From assembly GCF_020042665.1 (NCBI RefSeq), contig NZ_CP083376.1, positions 3,570,001 to 3,634,000 on the forward strand: a stretch of DNA of 64,000 bases, given 5' to 3'. Shown here piece after piece: positions 41,793-49,443 of this stretch. Position numbers and translations under genes: made by a program. Each line of letters starts with the position of its first letter. Position 1 is the stretch's first letter. Source of the DNA: Pseudoxanthomonas sp. X-1 (GTDB taxonomy: Bacteria; Pseudomonadota; Gammaproteobacteria; Xanthomonadales; Xanthomonadaceae). A model generated the notes under the pieces. The model was not told the origin of the DNA. It ran no database searches and saw only the letters and a program-made list of their open reading frames with translations.

Positions 41793-42200
41793 ATGAGCAA
41801 CCTGCCCATCTTCGACGTCGCCGGTTCGGCGATGAACGCCCAGTCGGTGCGGCTGAGCACGGTCGCCTCCAACCTGGCCAACGCCGACTCGGTCTCCGGC
41901 GATCCGAACAGCGTGTTCCGCGCCAAGCAGCCGGTGTTCACCACCGAACAGGTGGGCAACAACCCGGCGCTGGTAGGCGTGCGCACCGCCGCCGTGCAGG
42001 ACTCCAACGCCGCGCCGATCAAGCGCTACGAACCAGGCAATCCGCTGGCGGACGGCAACGGCTACGTCTACGCGCCGGACATCGATCCGGTGGCGCAGAT
42101 GGTCGACCTGATCTCGGCCACGCGCAGCTACCAGGCCAACGTGGAGGTCTTCAACAGCGCCAAGGACACGGCCACCGCCACCTTGAACATGGGCCGCTAA
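41793..42200 (+). CDS. flgC: Flagellar basal-body rod protein FlgC
   Basis: A 135-residue proximal rod subunit. LPIFDVAGSAMNAQSVRLST, VASNLANADSVSG and the C-terminal VDLISATRSYQANVEVFNSAK are the standard FlgC motifs. It follows flgB by 13 bases. The D0 helices at both ends pack with FlgB in the rod. Confidence 0.97.
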   Translation: MSNLPIFDVAGSAMNAQSVRLSTVASNLANADSVSGDPNSVFRAKQPVFTTEQVGNNPALVGVRTAAVQDSNAAPIKRYEPGNPLADGNGYVYAPDIDPVAQMVDLISATRSYQANVEVFNSAKDTATATLNMGR

Positions 42201-42232
42201 GGCGCCCTCCCCTTCGGATCACACCCACGCCC

Positions 42233-42928
42233 ATGGTCACCACCGCCTCCAGCACCGACACCCTCAGCGCCCTGGGCCTGAGCACCGCCGCCAAGAACGC
42301 CAGTGGCAAGAACGCCTCGACCGGCGCGCTGGGCCAGGCCGACTTCCTCAAGCTGATGACCGAACAGCTCAAGCACCAGGATCCGCTCAAGCCGCTGGAC
42401 AGCCAACAGTTCCTGGGCCAGCTGGCGCAGTTCTCCACGGTGCAGGGCATCGAAGGCATGCAGACGGCGATGGGCTCGATGGCCAGCGTCATGGAGTCCG
42501 ACCAGACCCTGCGCGCGGCCTCGCTGGTCGGCCACGATGCGATGGTCACCGCCTCCTCGGTCGCGCACACCGCCGGGGCCTCGCTGGACGGCGAGATCAC
42601 CGCCGCCACCGCCGGCCCGGTCACCCTGCAGGTCACCGATGCCAACGGCAACGTGGTGCGCACCCTGCAGGTCGAGGCGGCGGCGTCCGGCGCCACCGCG
42701 TTCCACTGGGACGGCCTGACCGACGGTGGCACGGCCGCCGGCACCGGCACCTACACCCTCAAGGCGGTGACCGGCGCGGTGGCCGCCGCCGACATGAAAT
42801 CCGCCACGTCCCTGGACATCGGGGTGATGGCGCACGTGGACAGCGTCTCGATCGAGTCCACCGGACTGACCCTGAACCTGGCGGGGGTGGGCGGCTTCCC
42901 GCTGTCCTCGATCCGCCGCGTCAGCTGA
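42233..42928 (+). CDS. flgD: Flagellar hook assembly protein FlgD
   Basis: A 231-residue hook cap protein that lets FlgE subunits polymerise and is lost when the hook is finished. The N-terminal GQADFLKLMTEQLKHQDPL and FLGQLAQFSTVQGIEGMQTAM are the conserved FlgD region; the middle holds the FlgD Ig-like/tudor domains (GPVTLQVTDANGNVVRTL, ATAFHWDGLTDGGTAAG). It lies 32 bases after flgC and 36 before flgE. Confidence 0.96.
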   Translation: MVTTASSTDTLSALGLSTAAKNASGKNASTGALGQADFLKLMTEQLKHQDPLKPLDSQQFLGQLAQFSTVQGIEGMQTAMGSMASVMESDQTLRAASLVGHDAMVTASSVAHTAGASLDGEITAATAGPVTLQVTDANGNVVRTLQVEAAASGATAFHWDGLTDGGTAAGTGTYTLKAVTGAVAAADMKSATSLDIGVMAHVDSVSIESTGLTLNLAGVGGFPLSSIRRVS

Positions 42929-42964
42929 TCCCTCTCACCGTCACGCCTCCACGGAGAACCTTCC

Positions 42965-44185
42965 ATGAGCTTCCGCATTTCCCTGAGCGGCATGAACGCC
43001 GCCTCGTCCGACCTGAACGTCGTCTCCAACAACATCGCCAACACCAACACCACCGGCTTCAAGAGCAGCCGCGCCGAGTTCGGCGACGTGTTCGCCGCCT
43101 CGGTCTACGGCGTGTCCAGCAACGCCACCGGCGCCGGCGCGCGCCTGCAGCGGGTGGCCCAGCAGTTCACCCAGGGCAACATCGACTTCACCGGCAACTC
43201 GCTGGACATGGCGGTCTCCGGCCAGGGCTTCTTCACCCTGTCCGACAACGGCAGCACGGTCTATTCGCGCGCCGGCAACTTCAGCACCGACGCCAGCGGC
43301 TATGTGGTCAATCCCTCCGGACAGCGCCTGCAGGTGTTCGCGCCCAACGAGGACGGCACCAGCTTCAACACCGGCAAGCTCAGCGATCTGCAGCTGGCCA
43401 CCGGCGATGCGCCGCCCAAGGTCACCTCGAAGATCCAGGCCAGCGTGACCCTGCCGGGCAACGCCAGCGTGCCGACCAACAGCCCGTTCAACGCCGCCGA
43501 CCCGACCACCTACAACCAGACGACCTCGTTGACGGTATACGACTCGCTGGGCGCCGCGCACAGCCAGTCGCTGTACTTCACCAAGACCGCCAACCCCAAC
43601 GAGTGGACGGTGCAGACCCAGATCGACGGGGTCAGCGTGGGCGGGCCGCAGACGGTGACCTACAACTCCGCCGGCGCCCTGGTCAGCCCGACCAACGGCG
43701 TGCTGACCCTGCCGGCCTACACTCCGCAGGGCGGCGCCGGAGCGATGGCGCTGAGCCTGGACCTGAGCAAGTCCGCCCAGTACGGGCAGAAGTTCGCCGT
43801 GTCGGCGCTGAACCAGGACGGCTACGGCACCGGCAGCCTGTCGGGCATCTCGGTGTCGTCCGAGGGCGTGGTCCAGGCCAGCTACTCCAACGGCGTGACC
43901 AAGGCGATCGGCCAGGTCGCCCTGAGCAGCTTCGCCAGCCCGCAGGGCCTGCAGCAGAAGGGGGACAACGCCTTCGCCGAGACCTTCGCCTCGGGCCAGG
44001 CGGTGCGCGGCGCGGCCGGCACCTCGGATTTCGGCCTGGTCCAGGGCGGCGCGCTGGAAGCCTCCAACGTCGACCAGACCGCCGAGTTGGTCAGCATGAT
44101 CAGCGCCCAGCGCAACTTCCAGGCCAACGCGCAGATGATCCAGACCCAGGATCAGATCACGCAGACGATCATCAACCTGCGGTAA
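42965..44185 (+). CDS. flgE: Flagellar hook protein FlgE
   Basis: A 406-residue hook subunit. The N-terminus SFRISLSGMNAASSDLNVVS, NNIANTNTTGFKSSRAEFGD, the GQGFFTLSDNGSTVYSRAG segment and the C-terminus ELVSMISAQRNFQANAQMI are diagnostic. Length matches the Xanthomonas and Salmonella hook protein (about 400). GGAG lies upstream of its ATG. It is the last gene of the first hook-rod transcript; a 208-base gap with a hairpin and a new sigma-54 promoter follows. Confidence 0.97.
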   Translation: MSFRISLSGMNAASSDLNVVSNNIANTNTTGFKSSRAEFGDVFAASVYGVSSNATGAGARLQRVAQQFTQGNIDFTGNSLDMAVSGQGFFTLSDNGSTVYSRAGNFSTDASGYVVNPSGQRLQVFAPNEDGTSFNTGKLSDLQLATGDAPPKVTSKIQASVTLPGNASVPTNSPFNAADPTTYNQTTSLTVYDSLGAAHSQSLYFTKTANPNEWTVQTQIDGVSVGGPQTVTYNSAGALVSPTNGVLTLPAYTPQGGAGAMALSLDLSKSAQYGQKFAVSALNQDGYGTGSLSGISVSSEGVVQASYSNGVTKAIGQVALSSFASPQGLQQKGDNAFAETFASGQAVRGAAGTSDFGLVQGGALEASNVDQTAELVSMISAQRNFQANAQMIQTQDQITQTIINLR

Positions 44186-44237
44186 TCGCCCCGCCCGCTC
44201 CCTCGCAAGGCAGGGAGGGGGCCAAAAGCCAAAGCGA

Positions 44238-44260
44238 AGCGCCGGCCCTGTGCCGGCGCT
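44238..44260. terminator. Hairpin in the flgE-flgF gap
   Basis: AGCGCCGGC, five bases, GCCGGCGCT is a perfect 9-bp stem, extendable by GCGA/TCGC. It follows a relic of the CCCTCCC palindrome (44197-44218). No T run, but it stands between flgE and a new promoter, so partial termination is plausible. Confidence 0.55.
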
Positions 44261-44367
44261 GTCGCTTCGGCGGCTGCAAGCCGTGTCGGGATGACGTCTT
44301 GCTGCGTCCCGCTTGCGGATCGCGCTTCCCGCCCACTCCTCTCAACTCACTGCTCGCTCCTCACCCC

Positions 44368-44383
44368 CGGCACACCGCTTGCA
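44368..44383 (+). promoter_or_regulatory. Sigma-54 promoter of flgF
   Basis: CGGCACACCGCTTGCA with GG-N10-GC spacing. Counting from the -12 C gives a start at 44394, the A of the flgF ATG, so the predicted mRNA is leaderless. Confidence 0.8.
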
Positions 44384-44393
44384 TGCTCCGGGC

Positions 44394-45140
44394 ATGGACA
44401 GAGCCCTCTACATCGCCATGACCGGCGCCAGCGCGACGCTCAAGTCGCAGGCGACCGTGTCCCACAACCTGGCCAATGCGCAGACCGTGGGTTTCCAGGC
44501 CACGCTGGACGCGACCCAGGCGATGCCGGTGACCGGCAACGGGCTGGCCTCGCGCGTGGCCACCGCCCAGCGCCTGGTCGGCGTCTCCGATGCCAGCGGT
44601 TCGCTCAGCACGACCGGCAACGGCATGGACGTGGCGCTCGACCCGGGCCACTGGTTCGCCGTGCAGGACAGGAACGGCGGCACCGCCTACACCCGCGCCG
44701 GCGACCTGAAGATCACCCAGAACGGCCTGCTCACCACGTCCTCGGGGCTGCAGCTGCTCGATGCCGGCGGCGCGCCGATGGTGATCCCGCCCAACGACGG
44801 CATGGACATCGGCGCCGACGGCACGATCTCGGTGATTCCGCAGGGCTCGCCCGCCTCGTCGATGACCCAGATCGGCCGCCTGCAGGTGGTGCAGACCGGC
44901 ACCTCCAACCTGACCCGCGGCGAGGATGGGCTGATGCGCCAGGCGCCGGGTGCGCCGGCCCCAACGCCGGCGGCCGGCGCGGTGCTGTCCACCGGCGTGC
45001 TGGAGAACAGCAATGTCGATGCCACCGGTTCGCTGGTGTCGATGATCGAGCTGGCGCGCCAGTTCGAGATGCAGGTACGCGTCTTGCACAGCGGAGACGA
45101 GACCGCGCAGAGCGCCAATTCCCTGCTGCGTTCGAGCTGA
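44394..45140 (+). CDS. flgF: Flagellar basal-body rod protein FlgF
   Basis: A 248-residue proximal rod subunit. MDRALYIAMTGASATLKSQA and VSHNLANAQTVGFQA form the canonical N-terminus, which fixes the start at 44394; VLENSNVDATGSLVSMIELA near the end is the shared rod motif. A sigma-54 promoter lies directly upstream with its predicted start on the ATG. The gene opens the flgFGHI unit and is 30 bases from flgG. Confidence 0.96.
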   Translation: MDRALYIAMTGASATLKSQATVSHNLANAQTVGFQATLDATQAMPVTGNGLASRVATAQRLVGVSDASGSLSTTGNGMDVALDPGHWFAVQDRNGGTAYTRAGDLKITQNGLLTTSSGLQLLDAGGAPMVIPPNDGMDIGADGTISVIPQGSPASSMTQIGRLQVVQTGTSNLTRGEDGLMRQAPGAPAPTPAAGAVLSTGVLENSNVDATGSLVSMIELARQFEMQVRVLHSGDETAQSANSLLRSS

Positions 45141-45170
45141 CCTCGTTCCTTCCCGTAACGGAGCACTGCC

Positions 45171-45956
45171 ATGACCCAGGCGCTTTGGATCGCCAAGACC
45201 GGCCTCGACGCGCAGCAGACGCGCATGGCGGTCATCTCCAACAACCTCGCCAACATCAACACGACCGGCTTCAAGCGCGATCGTGCCAACTTCGAGGACC
45301 TGCTGTACCAGACCCAGCGCCAGCCCGGCGGTGCGACCTCCGAGCAGACGATGCTGCCTTCGGGCATGTCCACCGGCACCGGCGTGCGCGTGGCGACCAC
45401 GGCCAAGTCCTTCACCCAGGGCAACCTGAGCCAGACGGGCAACGCGCTGGACGTGGCGATCAACGGCCGCGGGTTCTTCGAGGTGCTGCTGCCCGATGGC
45501 TCGTCGGCCTATACCCGCGACGGCGCCTTCCAGGTCAACGCCGAGAACGAGCTGGTGACCAACGAGGGCTATCCGGTGCAGCCGGGCCTGCAGATCCCCG
45601 AGGGCGCGCAGAGCATCACCATCGGCAGCGACGGCACCGTGAGCGTGCAGCTGGCCGGCCAGGCCGCGGCCACGCAGGTGGGCCAGCTGACCGTCACCGA
45701 TTTCGTCAATCCGGCCGGCCTGCAGTCCAAGGGCGGCAACCTGTACACCGAGACCGGCGCCTCCGGTCCGGCCCAGACCGGCACGCCGGGCGAGAACGGC
45801 GCCGGCCTGCTGATCCAGGGCTCGCTGGAAGGCTCCAACGTCAACAGCGTCGAGGAGCTGGTGTCGATGATCGAGACCCAGCGCGCCTACGAAACCAACG
45901 CCAAGGCCATCAGCACCGTCGATTCGATGCTGGGCTTCCTCAACCAGAACCTGTGA
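45171..45956 (+). CDS. flgG: Flagellar basal-body rod protein FlgG
   Basis: A 261-residue distal rod subunit, exactly the usual length. [53 protein letters not shown] and the C-terminus [20 protein letters not shown] are diagnostic. GGAG lies upstream of the ATG. Followed by flgH after eight bases. Confidence 0.98.
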   Translation: MTQALWIAKTGLDAQQTRMAVISNNLANINTTGFKRDRANFEDLLYQTQRQPGGATSEQTMLPSGMSTGTGVRVATTAKSFTQGNLSQTGNALDVAINGRGFFEVLLPDGSSAYTRDGAFQVNAENELVTNEGYPVQPGLQIPEGAQSITIGSDGTVSVQLAGQAAATQVGQLTVTDFVNPAGLQSKGGNLYTETGASGPAQTGTPGENGAGLLIQGSLEGSNVNSVEELVSMIETQRAYETNAKAISTVDSMLGFLNQNL

Positions 45957-45964
45957 CCGCCGCC

Positions 45965-46738
45965 ATGCGTGTGCTCCTGTCCATCGCCCTCGCCTCCGCC
46001 CTCGGCGCGCTTACCGGCTGCGCCACGGTGGTCGGCGACGTGCGTCCCTTCTCCGACCAGCTGGCGCCGCAGCAGGGGCTGGACAAGAACACCCTGCTGG
46101 GCCGTTCGCCGGGCCAGTACACCCAGCTGCCCTCGCCGCAGCCGGGCTACGCGCAGCCGGCGCCGGGCGATGGGGGGGGGTCGATCTTCGCCACGGCCGC
46201 CGACGGCAGCGGCAACCGCGGCATCCGCCTGTTCCAGGACAACAAGGCGCGCGAGGTCGGCGACCTGCTGACGATCGTGCTGGTGGAGAGCACCAGCGCC
46301 AAGTCCAACGCCAAGACCGGCATCAGCAAGAACGACAGCATCGCCATGGGCGCGCCGACCATCCTAGGCCAGAGCGTGACCTACAACGGCAAGAACATCC
46401 TGCAGGCCGAAGTGGACGCCAAGCGCGGCTTCAACGGCGCCGGCGACACCCAGCAGAGCAATTCGCTGGACGGCGACATCACCGTGACCGTGGTCCAGCG
46501 CCTGGGCAACGGCAACCTGCGCGTGGCCGGCGAGAAGCAGGTGCGCCTGAACCAGGGCGACGAGCTTGTGCAGGTGCAGGGCATCGTGCGCGTGGCCGAC
46601 ATCGGCCCGGACAACCGCATCACCTCCGACCGCGTGGGCGATGCCCGCATCGTGTACGGCGGCCGTGGCGCCGTGGCGCGTTCCAACGCCATGGGCTGGC
46701 TGAGCCGCTTCTTCAATTCCGCCGCCGCGCCCTACTGA
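45965..46738 (+). CDS. flgH: Flagellar L-ring protein FlgH
   Basis: A 257-residue outer-membrane lipoprotein that forms the L ring around the rod. The signal [19 protein letters not shown] ends in lipobox LTGC (Cys19). [40 protein letters not shown] and [20 protein letters not shown] are conserved. Residues 70-72 are three Gly encoded by nine consecutive G (46172-46180); gain or loss of one G would shift the frame and remove most of the protein. The ATG at 45965 starts the signal. flgI follows after 11 bases. Confidence 0.96.
   Translation: MRVLLSIALASALGALTGCATVVGDVRPFSDQLAPQQGLDKNTLLGRSPGQYTQLPSPQPGYAQPAPGDGGGSIFATAADGSGNRGIRLFQDNKAREVGDLLTIVLVESTSAKSNAKTGISKNDSIAMGAPTILGQSVTYNGKNILQAEVDAKRGFNGAGDTQQSNSLDGDITVTVVQRLGNGNLRVAGEKQVRLNQGDELVQVQGIVRVADIGPDNRITSDRVGDARIVYGGRGAVARSNAMGWLSRFFNSAAAPY
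46172..46180 (+). repeat. G9 homopolymer inside flgH
   Basis: Nine G encode Gly70-72 of FlgH in a linker before the conserved domain. As written the frame is intact. Tracts of this length are prone to slippage, and also to sequencing error. Confidence 0.8.
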
Positions 46739-46749
46739 GTAACGCCGCC

Positions 46750-47862
46750 ATGCGTGCTTCGAATTCCCGTCTCGTCACCGCCGTGCTGGCCCTGGCCGCG
46801 CTCATCGCCGCCCCGGCCCAGGCCGAGCGCATCAAGGACCTGGCCCAGGTGGCCGGGGTGCGCGGCAACCAGCTGGTCGGCTACGGCCTGGTCGTGGGCC
46901 TGGACGGCAGCGGCGACCGCACCAGCCAGACGCCCTTCACCGTGCAGAGCCTGAAGACCATGCTCGACCAGCTGGGCGTGACCCTGCCGCCGGGCACCAA
47001 TCCGCAGCTGAAGAACGTCGCCGCGGTGGCCATCCAGGCCGAGCTGCCGCCGTTCGCCAAGCCGGGCCAGACCATCGATGTGACCGTGTCCTCGATCGGC
47101 AACGCCGGCTCGCTGCGCGGCGGTGCGCTGCTGATGGCGCCGCTGCGTGGTGCCGACGGCCAGATCTACGCGATGGCCCAGGGCACGCTGGTGGTCAGCG
47201 GCTTCGGCGCCTCGGGCAAGGACGGCTCGAAGATCTCGGTCAATGCGCCCAACGGCGGCTCGATTCCCAACGGCGCCACGGTCGAACGTCCCGCGCCCGG
47301 CGGCGGCGCCGACAACGGCCTGGTCACCCTGAACCTGCACGAGGCCGACTTCACCACCGCCTCGCGCATCGTCGATGCGGTCAACCGCACCTTCGGCAAC
47401 GGCCGCGCGCAGGCGGTGGATCCGGTGACCATCCAGATCGCCGCCCCGCCCGGCAACCGCATCGGCTTCATGGCCCAGCTCGAATCGCTGGACGTCAGCC
47501 CCGGCGCGGCCGCGGCCAAGGTGGTGGTCAACGCGCGCACCGGCACGGTGGTCATGGGCGGCAACATCGCCGTGCTGCCGGCGGCGGTCTCGCATGGATC
47601 GCTGACCGTGTCGATCAGCGAGAGCAACCTGGTCAGCCAGCCCGAACCCTTCTCGCGCGGCGGCCAGACCGCGGTGGTGCCGCAGTCCACCATCAGCGCC
47701 ACCGCCGAGGGCGGCAAGATGTTCATGTTCCAGGGCGGCACCTCGCTGGAATCCATCGTCCGCGCGGTCAACGCCGTCGGCGCCGCGCCCGGCGACCTGG
47801 TGGCGATCCTCGAAGCGCTGAAGCGCGCCGGCGCGCTGCGGGCGGAGTTGGAGATCATTTAA
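46750..47862 (+). CDS. flgI: Flagellar P-ring protein FlgI
   Basis: A 370-residue periplasmic ring subunit. A signal peptide ([18 protein letters not shown]) is followed by [39 protein letters not shown] and [20 protein letters not shown] at the end. Length is normal. FlgA is its chaperone. The start at 46750 lies 11 bases after flgH. A strong hairpin follows downstream. Confidence 0.97.
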   Translation: MRASNSRLVTAVLALAALIAAPAQAERIKDLAQVAGVRGNQLVGYGLVVGLDGSGDRTSQTPFTVQSLKTMLDQLGVTLPPGTNPQLKNVAAVAIQAELPPFAKPGQTIDVTVSSIGNAGSLRGGALLMAPLRGADGQIYAMAQGTLVVSGFGASGKDGSKISVNAPNGGSIPNGATVERPAPGGGADNGLVTLNLHEADFTTASRIVDAVNRTFGNGRAQAVDPVTIQIAAPPGNRIGFMAQLESLDVSPGAAAAKVVVNARTGTVVMGGNIAVLPAAVSHGSLTVSISESNLVSQPEPFSRGGQTAVVPQSTISATAEGGKMFMFQGGTSLESIVRAVNAVGAAPGDLVAILEALKRAGALRAELEII

Positions 47863-47939
47863 GGGGTGAGGGGCCAGGCCCAAGTGGCGGCAAGTCGATG
47901 CCGCGGATTGAAGTGCCGGCATTCGCGGTCCACGCGCCC

Positions 47940-48002
47940 AAAGCGACGCTTCCGCCCCCTCCCTTTCGCGCAGCGAAGGGGAGGGGGCGGAAGCGTCGCT
48001 TT
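47940..48002 (+). terminator. 30-bp near-perfect hairpin after flgI
   Basis: Arms 47940-47969 and 47973-48002 are complementary apart from one mismatch, with a 3-base loop; the core is the CCCTCCCTTTCGC palindrome. The right arm runs into TTTTT. It probably ends or protects the flgFGHI message before the separate flgJ promoter. Confidence 0.75.
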
Positions 48003-48011
48003 TTCGCTGAT

Positions 48012-48076
48012 GCAACAGCAACAGCAAAAGCAAAAGCCAACCCCTCCCCAGCCCTCCCCTGCTTCGCAAGGGAGGG
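48012..48076. repeat. Composite CCCTCCC/CAA repeat, copy B, right part
   Basis: GCAACAGCAACAGCAAAAGC, AAAAGCCAACCCCTCCCCAG and CCCTCCCCTGCTTCGCAAGG follow the hairpin at 47940 in the same order as in the flgA-flgB gap (40877-41084). The whole 398-base flgI-flgJ gap is made of this element, a heptad array and the flgJ promoter, with no gene. Confidence 0.7.
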
Positions 48077-48105
48077 AGCAGACCCCGAGGTCGGAGACGC
48101 CGCTG

Positions 48106-48161
48106 CCCGAATCCCGAATCCCGAATCCCGAATCCCGAATCCCGAATCCCGAATCCCGATT
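48106..48161. repeat. Tandem heptanucleotide array (CCCGAAT)7 plus one variant
   Basis: Seven perfect CCCGAAT units and an eighth CCCGATT lie head to tail, 39 bases before the flgJ sigma-54 promoter. Unit number could vary between strains. Confidence 0.95.
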
Positions 48162-48199
48162 CCCGGCTCCAAAAACCCCGCCGACCTTTTGACACCCCA

Positions 48200-48215
48200 C
48201 GGCACAGCTCTTGCC
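48200..48215 (+). promoter_or_regulatory. Sigma-54 promoter of the flgJKL unit
   Basis: CGGCACAGCTCTTGCC with GG-N10-GC spacing; predicted start 48226, 35 bases before the flgJ ATG. Confidence 0.85.
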
Positions 48216-48260
48216 TAGCAAGGAACGACACCGCTCTTCCGGCCCGCCCGACCTACCGCC

Positions 48261-49424
48261 ATGACCCTGCAGCTGCCCGGCACCACTGCACTGCCCCTGA
48301 CGAAGTCGCATACCGCTTCGCCCGAGCAGATCAAGAAGGCCTCGAAGGAACTGGAAACCCAGTTCGCCTCGATGCTGGTCAAGTCCATGCGCGGCACCAC
48401 CGGCGGCGATCCGCTGGCCGGCGGCGACACCACCTACCGCGACATGTACGACCAGCAGCTGGCCAAGGAGCTCACCAAGGGCCGCGGCCTGGGGCTGCAG
48501 GCGGTGATCGAGAAGCAGCTGAGCCGCGACAACGGCGGCAGCGCGGCGGGCCAGGCACTCGATACGACCCTGCCGTCGGCGCGCGCCACGCAGGGCGCGC
48601 CGATGCGGCTGGACACGGCCACGCGTGCCAGCGCCTTTCCCCTGTCCGGCGTGCTGCCGCTGCGCGCGCCCAATGCGTCCTCCGGCACGGCGCCGGTGGC
48701 CGGCGCCGGTGGCCTGTCGCTGGCGGCCTCGCATGCCGGGGTATCGCTGCAGGCGCTGCCGGCCACGGCGATGCCGCTGCCGCCGCCGGTCGACGAGGAC
48801 TGCAAGTTGGATTGCAGCAGTCCCGAGGCCTTCGTCCAGTCGATCTGGCCGCATGCGCAGAAGGCCGCGCAGGCGCTGGGCGTGCCGGCCAAGGCGCTGG
48901 TCGCCCAGGCGGCGCTGGAGACCGGCTGGGGCCGGCGCCTGGCGGGCAAGGGCGGGGTCACCTCGAACAACCTGTTCGGCATCAAGGCCGGCGCCAGCTG
49001 GGACGGCGACAGCGTCAACGTCGCCACCACCGAATACAGCAACGGCGTGCGCCGCTCCGAGCGCGCCAACTTCCGCGCCTATGGTTCGGCCGCGGAGAGC
49101 TTCGCCGACTACACCCGCCTGCTGGGCAACGAACGCTACGCCGGCGCGCGCGGCACCGGCCAGGACACGCACCGCTTCGCCACCGCGCTGCAGCGCGCCG
49201 GCTACGCCACCGACCCGCACTACGCCTCCAAGCTGACCGCCATCGCCAACGGCGCCACGATCAACCGCGCGCTGGCCAGCCTGCCCGGCAATGCGCTGGG
49301 GGCCTACGGCAACGATGCGCGGCTGGCCTCGGCCGCGCCGGCCGGTTCCACCGCCAATGCCGGCGTGGGCAGCTCGGTGTTCGCCGCGCTGGGCGACCGC
49401 TACCGCGCCGTGGCGCGCTACTGA
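48261..49424 (+). CDS. flgJ: Flagellar rod-cap/peptidoglycan hydrolase FlgJ
   Basis: A 387-residue two-domain protein. The N-terminal part (QIKKASKELETQFASMLVKS, GGDTTYRDMYDQQLAKELTK) caps the growing rod. The C-terminal glucosaminidase domain (SIWPHAQKAAQALGVPAKAL, then ALETGWGRRLAG with catalytic Glu at about 220, NNLFGIKAGASWDG and FADYTRLLGNERYAG) opens a hole in peptidoglycan. A Thr/Ala-rich linker of about 90 residues joins them. The ATG at 48261 is supported by the promoter 46 bases upstream. flgK follows after 19 bases. Confidence 0.96.
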   Translation: MTLQLPGTTALPLTKSHTASPEQIKKASKELETQFASMLVKSMRGTTGGDPLAGGDTTYRDMYDQQLAKELTKGRGLGLQAVIEKQLSRDNGGSAAGQALDTTLPSARATQGAPMRLDTATRASAFPLSGVLPLRAPNASSGTAPVAGAGGLSLAASHAGVSLQALPATAMPLPPPVDEDCKLDCSSPEAFVQSIWPHAQKAAQALGVPAKALVAQAALETGWGRRLAGKGGVTSNNLFGIKAGASWDGDSVNVATTEYSNGVRRSERANFRAYGSAAESFADYTRLLGNERYAGARGTGQDTHRFATALQRAGYATDPHYASKLTAIANGATINRALASLPGNALGAYGNDARLASAAPAGSTANAGVGSSVFAALGDRYRAVARY

Positions 49425-49443
49425 CTCCTGACAGGACCGCGCG

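Noticed and set aside
46172-46180. Frameshift or pseudogene in flgH at the G run
   Set aside because: With nine G the reading frame is intact and both sides match FlgH, so the gene is whole as given.
48106-48161. CRISPR-like array
   Set aside because: The repeats are 7 bases long and directly joined without spacers; no cas gene is present.
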